Below are positions 1-11,216 of a DNA stretch of 64,000 nt, piece by piece; position 1 is the first letter of the stretch; every line of letters begins with the position of its first letter. Below the pieces are notes generated by a model. That model did not search any database and was not told the DNA's origin. It saw nothing but the letters and a program-made list of their open reading frames with translations. This stretch comes from Triops longicaudatus (taxonomy: Eukaryota; Arthropoda; Branchiopoda; Notostraca; Triopsidae), in NCBI GenBank assembly GCA_022885665.1, contig JAGQDJ010000115.1:1-64000 (forward strand), given 5' to 3'. The translations under genes were made by a program, and so were the position numbers.

Positions 1-895
1 GTTTTCTGGCATAATTTCTTCATGCGAGTGTCCTTCGGTTTGTCGTTTCATTGAGTGTGCGTGACGCGCAGATGAAGGTAACTTGCTACTGTGAGGGAAC
101 AACAAGTGAATTCTGAGGAAGTTGGGAAATATTATTGTAAACCTTGTTATTGCTTTTCATAAGATTCTTACGCTGTAGAGTATGGACAAAAAGCCACTTT
201 GGAACGTATTCTTGAACATCTTCCGCCCTCAAGATTTCAAAATAACTTTTTACCTACATACCAACAATTAGAGACATTTGCAGTCACCGTTTAAAACTCC
301 GTAATCGGAACAATTTGAACGCATAGAATGCAACGCGTGAATATTGTTATTAAACGATAACAAAACGTTATGGTACCTTATGTTTCACAATCCAAAAATT
401 AATTAAATAAAGTGGTATAGCTGATGTTGGGAAGCTACTTTCGTCATAACTCACAATCTCTGGTTGCAAAAGTCAAGCAAAAATAAGAGTTGTGACGAGA
501 ATACGGAGTTGCGCGCGTACTGTTGCTGTTTGTTCAATTGGTATACTTTTACCATGACAACACATCAGCACGAGTGCAGCAGTTCGTCGTTCGTCATCGA
601 TGCGTATGGCTCTTAAGGCACTTGTAGGCATTTTCTTCGCGATTTCCCATTTTTCGCGCACATTTAGGCACATCAGTTGAGATAGAAAGCGAAAGTTTAG
701 CAGCCTCGTGTGCACGAAACGTCCGAAAAAATAAAACAATATGTTAATGAAAGACTACAACTTTGTTCACTGTAATATTTGTTTCCTAAACAATTACGAG
801 ATAAACCTGCAAACCGTAAATATTTTAAATTATATTTATGAACTGCTTCTGGTCCACTTTCAGCAATCCTTACCAAGCAGTTTTACAATGTGAGC
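1..895. other. No gene recognised
   Basis: AT-rich DNA with no reading frame I can assign. A short open stretch near 60-180 has a possible splice donor after an ATG at 72-77, but nothing identifies it as an exon. Confidence 0.4.
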
Positions 896-1065
896 CAGTG
901 CCGGATTAAGAGGTCGGGTGGCCTGGGGCAAAATTTTTGCGGGGGTCCCTTTAAGCCTTTATGAGTGTCAAAAAAAAATGAAACCCATAGTTAGGGCGGG
1001 GGGCCCCCCGCCAAGGGGGGCCCCGGGGCATTTGCCCCTTTTGCCCCCCCCTTAATCCGGCCCTT
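896..1065. mobile_element. Short hAT-like MITE with CCGGATTAAG inverted ends
   Basis: The left end reads CAGTGCCGGATTAAG and the right end CTTAATCCGGCCCTT, so the termini are near-perfect inverted repeats. The interior is very rich in G and C runs, including an inverted GGGGCC/GGCCCC block at about 998-1027. A CAG..CCGGATTAAG terminus with a G/C-run interior is familiar from non-autonomous hAT elements of many animals. There is no coding capacity, and I could not see a clean 8-bp target-site duplication. Similar terminal bases (GGCCCGGATTAAG) recur as a fragment near 43697. Confidence 0.6.
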
Positions 1066-1127
1066 TAACACAATACCGTGTATTTAACAGATTTATGAAT
1101 ATAGAGGAGACTCGGGGCAATAATTAC

Positions 1128-1512
1128 ATTGCACGCATTGTCAGTATTTACTCTTGCCACGAATTTAACTAGCATCTGAATGTATATCCACTAGATGCAA
1201 ATGTATTTCTACTCTCTTAAGCCGTCATATGCTTCTTAACAACTCAAAATAAGGTTAACCTAGCCTTCAAGCTAGGACTCTCTCTTTTGTTTCTACCGAT
1301 TAACCCGTGTATATAAAAGTAACATCGTAGTTAACGTGCGTTTTCCCATAAGAAACTTCACCGATGAAATTTGTTTTCATGCACTACATACCGTAACGAA
1401 TGTTTGCAGTTACAGTCACAAGCAAATTTGGACAATCTTAGCTTAATCTCCGTCTAGAAATAGTATACTACAAGAAGAGTTGTATAATAAACACACAAAT
1501 TGTAACATGTTG
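1128..1512 (-). repeat. Inverted repeat arm A (pairs with 6444-6840)
   Basis: Read on the minus strand, this stretch aligns over most of its length with the plus strand at 6444-6840. Shared landmarks are ATACTATTTCT, ATGGGAAAACGCACGTTAA, GATGTTACTTTT, GTCCTAG with TTGAA and GCTAG, and CATTCAGATGCTAGTTA. Identity by eye is roughly 70-80% with small gaps. Arms A and B face each other about 5 kb apart, with GLO1 and the hAT relic between them. They could be two insertions of one dispersed element or the ends of one large element. No terminal motif decides this. Confidence 0.65.
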
Positions 1513-1556
1513 TAGTATACTACAAGAAGAGTTGTATAATAAACACACAAATTGTA
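1461..1556. repeat. Tandem duplication, 44-bp unit, two copies
   Basis: A unit starting TAGTATACTACAAGAAGAG occurs at 1461-1504 and again at 1513-1556, identical as far as I can read, with an 8-bp spacer (period 52). The inverted partner arm near 6445-6490 has only one diverged copy, so this doubling happened on this arm after the two arms separated. A further short doublet (ACACAGTACAGTT) follows at about 1557-1590. Confidence 0.85.
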
Positions 1557-2109
1557 CACAGTACAGTTATTTTTACACAGTACAGTTGTTTTCTTCGTAA
1601 TTATTTACAGCTGTTCATGTATAATCGTATTCGTGTATAATGTTAACTTAAATTAAGACAACCGTGGTTTTTCTGTCTGTGACGGATTTCCTCATAGCCG
1701 ACATCTCTTAGCTCCAAAGCATGCTACGTGATGCAGCGTTGCCATTTTCCCGACTCGTTTCCCATGGGTCGAGAATTCGTTTCCACAGGTTTCTTGGAAT
1801 TTCTAGGACTTCTGTAAAGTAACTAAGGGAAGTGTTGTCTTAGAGTTTCGTGTCTTGGTCAGTAGCACTCAGTGAGATCAAAAAGTATTTTTAAAAATTT
1901 TTGGTCACCTATAGTGAACGCAACGTGTGAAAAAGTACCACCTATTTCTTCTTTTTAAAAAAGGAAAAACAGACATTATTGAATATATCGATTAATTCTC
2001 AATCGTTCGACTTGCAACTTTTTATTATGCGACTTAACGTTATGTAACATGACTAATTTTTTTACAACCATGTGAAATCTTTATGGCCTTTGTTACTTTC
2101 GCGTAATGT

Positions 2110-2415
2110 TTCTTTTGTCCCTACCCTCCTCTAATTTAGTCAGAAATTGATGAAGAAATGTTGAACAGTTTCATAAAAGACACTGAATCGTTTGTAAAGA
2201 ATTTCCTATACTTTTACAAGATAACACGAAAATACCATAAGTGGAAGCACAACTAGACGTTATTTTTAGAACCTCTTTCGCAGAAAAATTTTCCCAGAAA
2301 CAAATTCTGAGATGTTCTAATTTCAAGTGTTCTGAAATGGGCTTTGTTACAAATCCAAACAGATTTTACCCAATTTTGAGCAATTTACCAACGATTGGAT
2401 TTGATCAAGTTTGAG
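2110..2415 (+). repeat. Decayed repeat related to the hAT-like element at 42.4-43.3 kb
   Basis: This stretch aligns with about 42995-43260 through a series of shared blocks: GAAAT..TGAACAGTTT, AATCGTTT..AATTTCC, an AGTACAAC/AGCACAAC block, GACGTTATTT, and a GTTAC..ATCC..AC..TTTTA..CA segment followed by ATTTACC. Identity is low (about 65% by eye). No coding sequence survives. The rest of 1560-3190 shows nothing else I can name. Confidence 0.4.
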
Positions 2416-3190
2416 TTAACTAATAAATCTTTTTATTTTATTCTAAAAAGCTTACATGCGGCCGACATCGCGCCTGCAATGTAACGTCGTCTTTGGTAGT
2501 CCATTAAAAAATGACTCGCTGCGAGTCGTGGCAGCTGAGTCCAAAATAGTTAACGTTTTAAGAAAGAGTCACTTCATGACAACAAAGAGAAAGGACGGCC
2601 CTGGTCACGCCAGAAGTTGAGCAGGGCTCAATTATGTGTCGTGTGTGTGCGCCATCATGCCTGTGCCGAGTTTTGTGCTTGTTTCTCCGTGGGTGTATGT
2701 CGTGCGTCGCACGTTTCGACATGTCAGTGTAAAGCCAGCATTATTACGCAGAATGCAAGGAACAGTTACTTCAGTCCAACATGATCGTATTGAAACTGGA
2801 TAATACGTAACTGTATTGCAATTTTGGAAACGTTGCCTTCGTTTCTCAATTTGTTGGCATTTGTAGGCGAATTATTGTGAAACTGGAGAGTTTTAATTAT
2901 TTTATTGTTTTTCTACTTATCAATCTTTTGGGGCATGGCCTGGAAGGCCCACATAAACTGGACTGGACTGAAAACACTATTTTTCCAAGTGACTAAAAGA
3001 ATGAGCAAAAACAAAGGTTACCTATTGCGATTAATAGTCTTATCTGATAGATTTTTTTTAAAGAAAAGAAGAAAAAAACGGTTTTAACACTCGATAGAGG
3101 ATGATCGGCTTGAATTCCGATAAATCTCGTCTAGGCAACATCTTGTTCCACACAGAGAACGCGGGTTTTAACACCAATCCAAAACTTTGT

Positions 3191-4350
3191 TCAAAACTTG
3201 GCCATGTTTTCGTTGTTGAGAATCTCGATCATGTAACCATCTGGGTCTTTGATAAATGCGATTCCTTTCATTTTGCCTACGTAATATAACGGCATAAATA
3301 AAACGTATATGTATGTAGAAATAACGCGTGAGTACCATCATTAGGTTTCTTGGCAAACTCGACGCCCAAAGACTCGAAACGTTGGCACGCAGCTTCAACA
3401 TCGGGTACCATGATTCCAATATGGCCTTTAACAAAAATTCACTTCTTTCAGTAGGAGTTTGCTCAAATCCAATGTTCGAATACCGTATCCACGTGGCTCC
3501 GAATTTCCGTTATGGTATTTCAAATCAGGGTCATTTTCCGTGCCCCAGTTACTAAAGAAGTAGTAAAAGAAATATTTAATTCGTAGATAAATATTTACAA
3601 AAAATATTAACAAAAAATATTAACAAAAGAAAGCAATCAGGAAAGAAAAACTGGGCAAGTAATAATTCCTGTCCACACGGGTGCATTTATCATGTTTTGA
3701 TGACTATCTTAGGTCTCTCCCTGATAACAAAATTATACTTAATTTACGACACACTCAACTTCTTCATCTTTCAAAGGACCACTTTCAGACATTTTCAGGA
3801 CATTTAAAAGGATTGTAGCAAAGACAAATAAGCCTGCTATTTTTTTAAGGCAATCACTCGCCCTAGAATTAGTGAGAATTTAATTAGTCATCTTCATGCG
3901 TTGCAACTGCTCTGACATCGTACGTTTGCTTGTAGTCGGCGTGAATAACTTAATTTTTAAGTCTCATTAAATTTTAAACGTACTGAGTGAGTTCCAAAGT
4001 AGCTTTTCGGGAGAACGTCCACTTGGTACGCTCGGCTTCATCTGTAGGAATGTCGTCAGCATTTTCGAACCCCATAAAATACAGCGAGAAACTCATAGAA
4101 GGAAAGTCCAGCTTCTTTAACAACCTCATACCCAAAACACGAGTATAGAAGTCGAGTGATTTCTTCGGATCTTTGATTCTGTACATTGTTTGTTGAAATA
4201 TGAAATCCTACTCAAGAACAACTCACCGATTAACACATTTCGAACAGGAAAATCTTGTCAATCTTTTAACAACGTTACTTTGGTAGAAGCATCAGGTTCA
4301 GCGCAAGCTAGCCCAACTTCTTCATCATTCAAAGGACCACTTTCAGACAT
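3191..4350 (-). CDS. GLO1: Lactoylglutathione lyase (glyoxalase I), 5 exons, complete
   Basis: Cytosolic metalloenzyme that isomerises the hemithioacetal of methylglyoxal and glutathione to S-lactoylglutathione, the first step of the glyoxalase detoxification pathway. Coding exons on the minus strand are 4279-4350, 3984-4207, 3484-3551, 3336-3425 and 3191-3276. All introns are GT-AG, phases agree, and the product is 179 aa (human 184). It aligns with human GLO1 almost without gaps: QQTM.R.KDPKKSLDFYTRVLGM, ELTHNWGTE, YHNGNS.PRG.GHIGI and FI.DPDGY..EILN are all present. The four expected metal ligands are kept: Gln30, Glu96, His123 and Glu169. The start is the ATG at 4350; the intron after Thr-Lys24 sits at the same place as the TK/DF junction in the human protein. 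There is no signal or transit peptide. A duplicated copy of exon 1 lies in intron 2. No neighbour shares its function. Confidence 0.96.
3739..3805 (-). pseudogene. Partial duplicate of GLO1 exon 1 inside GLO1 intron 2
   Basis: On the minus strand 3756-3805 repeats the region around the real GLO1 start codon (4314-4359) with only a few changes. It has its own ATG at 3792 and reads MSESGPLKDEEVECVVN before a TAA at 3739-3741; the true exon begins MSESGPLNDEEVGLAC. Similarity covers the first ~13 codons plus about 10 bp of leader, so the upstream promoter region was not copied. A GT at 3753-3754 is in the right phase to join exon 3, but the product would lack the N-terminal metal-binding half. 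Most likely a dead local duplication; an alternative first exon cannot be excluded. Confidence 0.75.
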
Positions 4351-5113
4351 TTTCAAGAACCGCTACAATTCGTACAAACTATTAGCTATTACCCGTTAAT
4401 ACTACCGAAGGCCAGAGCCTCGTTTTATTTCCAAGGTGTTGAGTCAACAACGTTATGTGATGTGATCAACTTTCCGCGTTTTATTGTCTAATGCGCGTCA
4501 CATTGAGTCAAAACACTGTAGTTGCAATAAAGAACACGATAACTGCGTGTAGATAGATATGGCCGCGAAATATGAATAGTTGTGTGAGACATTTATTTTT
4601 ATTTACGTTCCGACCTTCCCTGCGACTCTCTTCCTCAGATTTGTTATTAAGTGTTGGAACATTTCTTCAAGAATTTCATTTATGTCTCACAAAAATCTTT
4701 TTATACCGAGTTTCAGCGTAATTTATGGTCTTATTAAGTGTGATTCACCATTTCTTTACTTACCATAAGTAATTAATGCATAAAATCTATTATTGCAAAC
4801 AGGATTGATTTTGCTTGTTACATTTCAACTCAACCAGGCATAATTTACCTTTAATTTTGCTATTCTATCCATTTTTAAGAAAGAAACTCAATTATAAAGA
4901 CATTTTCACAACGCTTCAACTTCCATTGAAGAGAAAATTGAATTTGCAAAGGGACGTTCGACAGACCTCCTGGCACATTGGGTCTGGAACACTCCTCCAT
5001 AGTTCGCTTTATTGATGACGATCAGTGAGAAACGGCAACAAATGCGCGGATTTTACCTATAACTTAGTTAATTGAATTAAGACCTTCCTTAACTATAAGG
5101 TTACTGTGTAAAC
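4351..5113. other. Spacer between GLO1 and hAT relic; GLO1 promoter side
   Basis: The first few hundred bases upstream of the GLO1 ATG must hold its promoter and any leader exon, but I see no clear TATA box or initiator. The rest is AT-rich with no recognisable coding sequence. Confidence 0.35.
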
Positions 5114-5750
5114 CTACGTGCGACAATTGTTAATTGATTCAGACTGTAAACTAGAAACAGCCATTATCATATTGCTCGCATTGTCGCTAGTAATGATAAA
5201 ACCTTTTCTTCAAGTTTGAATGAAATCAGTATGTCCCTTAGTACGTTACAAATTTCCTCACTGCTATGGGGATGTGGAATACGACAGATGTCTATAAATA
5301 TGGAACGGAGTTCTCAGGCGGGGTCAATCAAATTCGCTGTAACTACAATAAAGGTCTTTAAGGTCTGCCATTGAGGTCCGTGTCTAATGTAAACAAAATT
5401 TTAGAGCCAACGCTCGCTAAGAGAACTAGGACTTTTCCACGTAATAATTCGTAAGATTTATATATCCTAGTCTTAATTGTGTGCCGGTTATGAAGGGTCG
5501 CAGACCGATTCAAGAATTGCAGTATTTTCAAGAATTCAGGAGACTCTATAGCAGAGAAAGGAATATCTTCCATAATAATCCACTGAGTAACCATGCAATA
5601 CAACTGCTCGAGTTGTACAGTGAATAAGCATGTGGCATTTGGGTTAGATGAAGTCGAAGGTGGAGAAAATTCGTCTGGAGATAATATGGAGGTACACTTC
5701 TTTTTAATTGTAGTGACTAAAAAATAGGGTGAATAAAGACCCTGAACCAA
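5114..5750 (-). mobile_element. Decayed hAT-family transposase
   Basis: An open stretch at 5358-5750 reads like the central part of hAT transposases: WIIMEDIPFSAIESPEFLKI is followed by a short-insert LNRSATL..RHTIKTRI helix and then a LLASVGSKILFTLD segment, the usual strand before the first catalytic Asp region. Beyond a frame change the similarity continues on the same strand (FIVVTANLID, a TGA, then ELRSIFIDICRIPHPHSSEE). After another frame change comes GFIITSDNASNM, matching the ITTDNASN motif that holds the second catalytic Asp. At least two frameshifts and an internal stop show it is inactive. No zinc-finger BED domain or C-terminal dimerisation region was seen, and no terminal repeats. 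Confidence 0.8.
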
Positions 5751-6443
5751 TTAAGGTATTATTTAGAAAGATATTGGGCATGCTAGTTAAGGCCACATAG
5801 GAGCATCGGAGGATCGGAGCAACGAGCTCGAAAATTCTTGTGAGCGAAAGTAACAAGATCATAACTTTTGAACCAAAGGATTTTCGTGGCTGTCAAAGTA
5901 AACGTAGTAATTTCACATACCACAAAGCACTCTTAATAAAATTTGCATCTAGAATTATTGAGAATTTATCAAGATATTCAAGTATGTCCAATTTCGCTTC
6001 CTTATTAAAGAAGACGGGTGGAATGCTTTCGCCCGTTGCGTTCACTATAGATGACCAAAGATATATTTTGAGCTCACCAAATGCTACTGAACACTAAGTG
6101 AAAACCAATACACCATAGTCCTATAGTTTTTATACTAGACCTAAAATTCCCAGAACACCCGTCGAAACGATAGTAATAGCCGATTCCTCGACCACGGGAC
6201 ACGAGCGGGAGAAAATGGCAACAGCGCATGACGTAGCTTATTTTGAATAGCTTGTTTAGGGGTTCAGATCTGTAAGGAAAACCATCATAGACAGAAGGAA
6301 AACGGTTGCTGTAACAAAAGTACACTAGCAAGTTGTAAATGTTTATAAGCAACAACAACCATGATCTATAAAAACAACACAGTTTTCCTATAGGGTGTTG
6401 TCATGGTACCTATGGTAATTGAAAACCGCGCATCCAAAATGCG
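5751..6443. other. Spacer with unassigned short reading frames
   Basis: A short frame at 5840-6097 (85 codons, plus) and one at 6074-6358 (minus) have no recognisable motif or splice context. I see no gene here. Confidence 0.4.
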
Positions 6444-6840
6444 TTGCAATTTCCCGTTTATTAATATGTATAACTTTTCTTAAATTATACTATTTCTTGG
6501 CGAAAATGAAGTAAAAATTATCCGATGTTTTTCAGAACTGCAAATGCAAGCTTTTGTCACTATACGTTTAGCGTTATATTAGACATCTGGTTGGTAAAGT
6601 TTCTGATGGGAAAACGCACGTTAAACAGGATGTTACTTTTGTATATCCCGGTTGTACGGTAGTAACAAACGAGGGCGTCCTAGTTTGAAAGCTAGCTTAG
6701 CCTAATTTTATTTTTTTTAAAATCATACAATGGCTTAACAGAGAGCAGATACACACTTCCTTCTATGGATACACATTCAGATGCTAGTTACGTTAGTGCC
6801 ACGAGAAAAAAAAAACTGACACAGCGAGAATATTTCTGAG
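6444..6840 (+). repeat. Inverted repeat arm B (pairs with 1128-1512)
   Basis: Plus-strand copy of the repeat described at 1128-1512. It keeps TTGCAATTT..GTTTATTA at its left, the AAACGCACGTTAA and GATGTTACTTTTGTATAT blocks in the middle, and CATTCAGATGCTAGTTA with CTGACA at its right. It has no coding capacity. It ends ~160 bp before a Tigger-like element. Confidence 0.65.
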
Positions 6841-6998
6841 TTTCACGCCAAGAGACAGCCTACCATTTTAATAAACCTTGACAGAAGTCGGCTCAAGTAG
6901 GAAAAGCAGGTTTTTGGCGTAGTGAATGGACTCTCACTCGTTGCGTTTGCTTTCGCTAGAGGGCATGTAAGGCGATCTGAATGTGGAATTTGTCTATA

Positions 6999-7782
6999 CA
7001 GTAGTACCCCGTTTAACGAACGCATTGTATAGCGAAAATCTTGTACAATGAACTCACGCGAAGTCGAAAAGGCGACTCGCACGACGAACTCAGCCTCTTG
7101 CAACAAACCGCTTAGGTTGAGCTTAGGAACGAAACGCTTAGAAACCGCCTAGTTTTAGTTCTTTTCATAATTTTAAGTGGTGTTTAAATGGCACCAAAGA
7201 ATTATGTAATAACAAGAAGGGGAAGGGGATTTCTTCTGACGAATAGGTAGGTGAGTGCACTGATTCCCCTATGCTAACCGCAGCCGTACATCGATACACT
7301 ATGAAATGGGAAGAAATTCAAGCCCAAGCAAAAACGTGGCATCGAGATCAGGTTGAAGCGAACAGATGCTTAGACATATTCAACGACAATATCTTGCACT
7401 TCTCCAGAACCGTATTAAAGAAGGGACAAAAGCAAGCCAATTTAGACAGATTCTTCCAATCAGTGCCGGACATGAAAACCAAGGATGATATGTAAAAGGC
7501 AAAAAGATCGAAGATTTATGTAACCCAGAGTGGTTTCGAGAGGCGCGAACTGAACGCAATTAATTAGCATATGCTTGAAAAATTTATTTAAGCAGTCAAT
7601 GTATTTTTTTGTGTTTTTTTCCGATTACTTAAACCAACTTTTTCATTTTTCGGTCGGAAATCAGGAACGGATTAAAATTATGTCCATTGGATCTTATGGG
7701 AAATAGCATTTCCTATAACGAACGCTTCTTAGACAGACCGCCGTCCTGGAACGGATTAGGTTTGTTAAACGGGGTAGCACTG
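6999..7782 (+). mobile_element. Tigger/pogo-like non-autonomous element, copy 1
   Basis: The left terminus is CAGTAGTACCCCGTTTAACG after a TA at 6997-6998; the right terminus is the inverted form GTTAAACGGGGTAGCACTG. The base pair after it is TG, so the TA duplication is mutated on the right. Inside, a plus-strand frame at 7271-7495 (FNDNILHFSRTVLKKGQKQANLDRFF) resembles the extreme C-terminus of Tigger/jerky transposases. An ATGGCACCAAAG at 7188 resembles their N-terminus, so the middle of the gene has been deleted. Copies 2 and 3 lie at 31525-32342 and 60801-61207. It sits immediately upstream of the FASTK-family gene. Confidence 0.85.
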
Positions 7783-7860
7783 TGTTTACAAAAGTGCAGC
7801 ACGTTGTCGTCGAACATTATTAGTGAAAAATTATTAGTGAAACAAGACTAAATTCAGGTT

Positions 7861-10800
7861 ATGGCTTTAAGGCACTTCAAGCTTAATTTGCGTCACTTGA
7901 ACTTTGTTAGTGACACTAACCATTTGCGAAGCCACGGATTATTAAAACATACCCATTACATTGTGAACCACAGAGCTAGCAGCAACAACAGAGGTATTTG
8001 ATTTACTTAATACTCTCTTTGCTCAAAAGATTAATGATACTGGGTTTACAAAGGTCCTGGTTTCCCTGATGTACCGACTTCACTGCACAATAACAATTCA
8101 AAACCCTTACGAAGGACAAGGACGTTAGGAGACCCTCCAGCGTTCCCCAATCAAGAGCAGCTCGTTAGCAAAATTGAAGCAACCGGTAGTATTGATGAAG
8201 TCTTAGGTTTAGTTGTTCTCAATCGCAGTATGGAAACTGATCATTTACTGGCAGTAGCTAACAGAATAATCTCGTTTCAAAAGTTACCGGAGTAAGCTAA
8301 GTAACTCTGACCTAATTACCCGCACAAATAACTGAAATTTTCCTCTTCTCTTTAGGTGTCGAATAGAGTCCAAAGAACTCCATAACCATCCAGGTTTTAT
8401 TGCTTTTTGTCATAAATTAAGGAAGAAAGCCCCTTCTTTTAGTCACGTGTCTGAACTTTTAACCGGTCTCAAAGTTTTATCCTTATGTAAAGTTCCTGGC
8501 GATAGCCGCGTGATGCAAACGCTGCTCTATTTAATCAAAGAGCAAGTTAACGATCTCGAAGTCCAGCATATGCCCTTTTTGCATTACTTGCTCAGTAAAG
8601 TCCCACCTTCCTCGCTCGTCAAAGCTTTACACATCGCATTGCCCATTCTTCTGGAATCCCGCCTTGAACAGCTTGACCCCAGCGATATCACCACCGTCGT
8701 TGGCGTATTTGCTTACGCTGTGCGTCAGAAAGTATCTGCCACTTGCCTAAATAGGTTGCTAAAACTCGTGTCGAACCATCCGGGTCCGTGGGAACCCAGC
8801 ACTGCTCTAACGTTTCTGTGGTCCGTAATCAAAATTAAGGTCTCGGTAGACGAAGGAATTATCGCGGAAGCTGTACAGCGAATTTTGTCAGAAAATGTCG
8901 CTGCGATGGCGTCGTGTTCACGGAAGGACGCCGAGTTTGGTCTGCTAAACCTGAGCGAACTCTTTAGTATACGGAAACCGTATTGGTACCATGAAAAATT
9001 GTGCGATGCCGTCGCGTCCAAAGTCGTTCGGGAATCTTGGGATTTTAATGAGGCTTCTACAGTAGCTCGGGCGTTAACCAAATTCGTGAGTCATAACAAC
9101 AGCCTAGTGGTGTAATGGAATAAGTTTTATGTCTTTTTATACCCCCCCCCCCCCTCTAAAAAGGCTCACGTGCACCTTCCATTTTTGGATTACTTCGCAA
9201 ATGTAATCGTGACCAAGAAAAACACGTCTAGCGATCCCATCGTTTATCCTTTCTACATATTAAGCTCGTTTGCAATGGCCAACTATAAGCCACCGAACTA
9301 TCAAGACATGCTAGAAGTCGTGCTTGAATCCCCTGTTCTCAACAGTGTAAGTTTTCTTGTTTTTAGCCTTCTTCGAAAAACAGATAAGTAAAATAAATTA
9401 AAATAAGTAAATAAAATCGGACTTCGGTATAATTATAGGAGTCGACTGGCCATCCGTGGTACCGTTTAGCAATCGATTGTGCGGTTTTGGGTTGCTATCC
9501 CCATCAACTGTTGGACCATATATTTCAAAAAGAATTTCTCGAGGATTTTTTCAAGCGAGGTAAATTACTTTAGCACATCAGTGTAGTCAAATAAAAATAT
9601 TCTCAGGCTCTTCTCCAGTATACTACCGACCATGTTTAGTTTAGGTTTAGCTAAAACGATGTTTCCACTACCACCTAAATACGTGTTACCGAGAGAAGTA
9701 AAAAGGGTTACTGCATTAATTTCGTTTGACGACAGGAATAACTTAACTTAAGCTTTGTTACGATATTTAGGTATCTTAACGTGTTACCGACAGAAAGTAG
9801 AACGACAGTTTACTACTCTCGGTAACACGTGCTATAATGGCACTAGAAACGCAGCCTTAGCTCGGTAAAGTTAAATTAATTTTTACTTGCGTACTTGAAA
9901 ACATGCTGTAAATTGCCTACTGATCGTAAAACATGGCCTCTCCGTGAAGTTCACGAAAAGTTACTGACTTCCAGTTTAAATAATTCAGATGAAGATTACG
10001 TTTACGCAGTCTATTTAGAAATCAGCCAAATGCATGTAACGCAGTAAAGTGACCAACTTATAAGAAAAAGTAATAGTAGTTCAAGGCACAGAAATTGAGA
10101 AAAAGAAGAATAAGAAGAATTAGAAATAAGTTGTCTTGCATGTTGTTTTGTAAAAGCTAATGCTTTTTACGAGTCATGTTTATAATTGAGTCAGTTCCAG
10201 CCAGTTAGCCGTGTTTAGCCAATTCGATTTAAAAAATAAAATAAAACGATGAGTTCTATTTGAATGACACTTCAGTTGTAGCGAGTTGAATTTAAGTCAA
10301 CCAATCAAGACGCGATCGAATTTTGTCTCATTCTGCTTACAAGTGCTTGACATTTTGTCACATTGTCTTACAGAATATTGTAAATCGTTGGCTCTTTGTT
10401 TTTTAAGTTTTATTTGTAGTAATTTATTTATTCGTTTTGTTTTAGCAAGCAGCCTAGACTATTTACAGTTGCTACTGCTGCACCAAAGTGTGGAAAACCT
10501 GAGTCCGAATTATGCTGGAGCTCGACTTCCTCCTTCGTTGGTGGAAAAAGCGAAAGAAATCCGACTCTCGCATCTCGTGGAATCGCCTCTAGCTTTACCT
10601 TTGGAAGTGGGACTGGGAGGTCCCCAATACGTCGTGCACCAAGCTATGACCAAGCAAGGACATGTGGCAGGTAAGCTACGGCTCAAGTGTGATTTTCTGA
10701 TGCGAGTTGCTGATGTGATTTGTTTTGTTTTTCATACTCAAAACGAGCAGACCACGCTATCGTGTTGAGACCAGGTGGATATCCTGTCGCCATTACCTCC

Positions 10801-11145
10801 GAGTCACGGCATGGAACGTTGTTGGTGGAAAATATCGAGGTCCCTAAAGATGGCCAATTGTAAGAACATAAAAGTTTGACATTTTTCAATTACTTGCGCT
10901 TGCTGAGTGGCAAAATTTATTGGGGTGTGTTTTATAGAGTCCTAGTGTTAGTCCAACGCGCTCATTGTTTCGCATCCAATGTCGATAAACTACGTGGCTT
11001 TTATGCCCTGGAATCCCAGACTTTACAGTCGCGGGGTTATGCAGTGCTGCCGGTGGCTTTACATCGCTGGGAACAGTTATTAGAACATGAGAGAATTCCT
11101 TATTTAATGCAGCAGTTGAGAATGATTCAGGGAACAGTGGCTTGA
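7861..11145 (+). CDS. FASTK-family protein with C-terminal RAP domain, 8 exons
   Basis: Exons are 7861-7993, 8054-8291, 8356-9085, 9164-9346, 9439-9559, 10446-10670, 10751-10859 and 10938-11145. Phases join cleanly to give 648 aa. The N-terminus (MALRHFKLNLRHLNF) is basic, with its first acidic residue at position 18, as expected of a mitochondrial presequence. The middle is helical and Leu-rich, in the style of FAST/PPR-like repeats. The last ~60 residues form a RAP domain: AHCFASNVDKLRGFYALE, then LQSRGYAVLPVALHRWEQL and a terminal IPYLMQQL helix. Known FASTK/FASTKD proteins act in mitochondrial RNA processing and stability; which member this is cannot be settled by eye, though the size is close to FASTKD4/TBRG4. 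The start is the first in-frame ATG; an AG at 7856-7857 could be the acceptor of a leader intron. Confidence 0.88.
9681..9830. repeat. Inverted repeat in intron 5 of the FASTK-family gene
   Basis: The block ACGTGTTACCGAGAGAAGTA at 9681-9700 recurs inverted at 9811-9830 (TACTACTCTCGGTAACACGT). A third, direct copy with changes lies near 9779-9799. The arms are ~22 bp and the loop ~105 bp. It looks like a tiny MITE or a foldback. No flanking duplication was seen. Confidence 0.6.
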
Positions 11146-11210
11146 AACTTTGTGGCGAGTCGTGTGTGTGTTGGCTTATTATCCAACACCGTGCATATGA
11201 ACAGAAAAGA

Positions 11211-11216
11211 AATAAA
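11211..11216 (+). terminator. Poly(A) signal of the FASTK-family gene
   Basis: A canonical AATAAA lies 66 bases past the stop codon, with further A-rich sequence after it. This would give a very short 3' untranslated region. Confidence 0.6.

Noticed and set aside
5840..6097. 85-codon frame starting MSESNK, similar in its first residues to GLO1
   Set aside because: The MSES match is four residues only; the rest bears no resemblance to glyoxalase.
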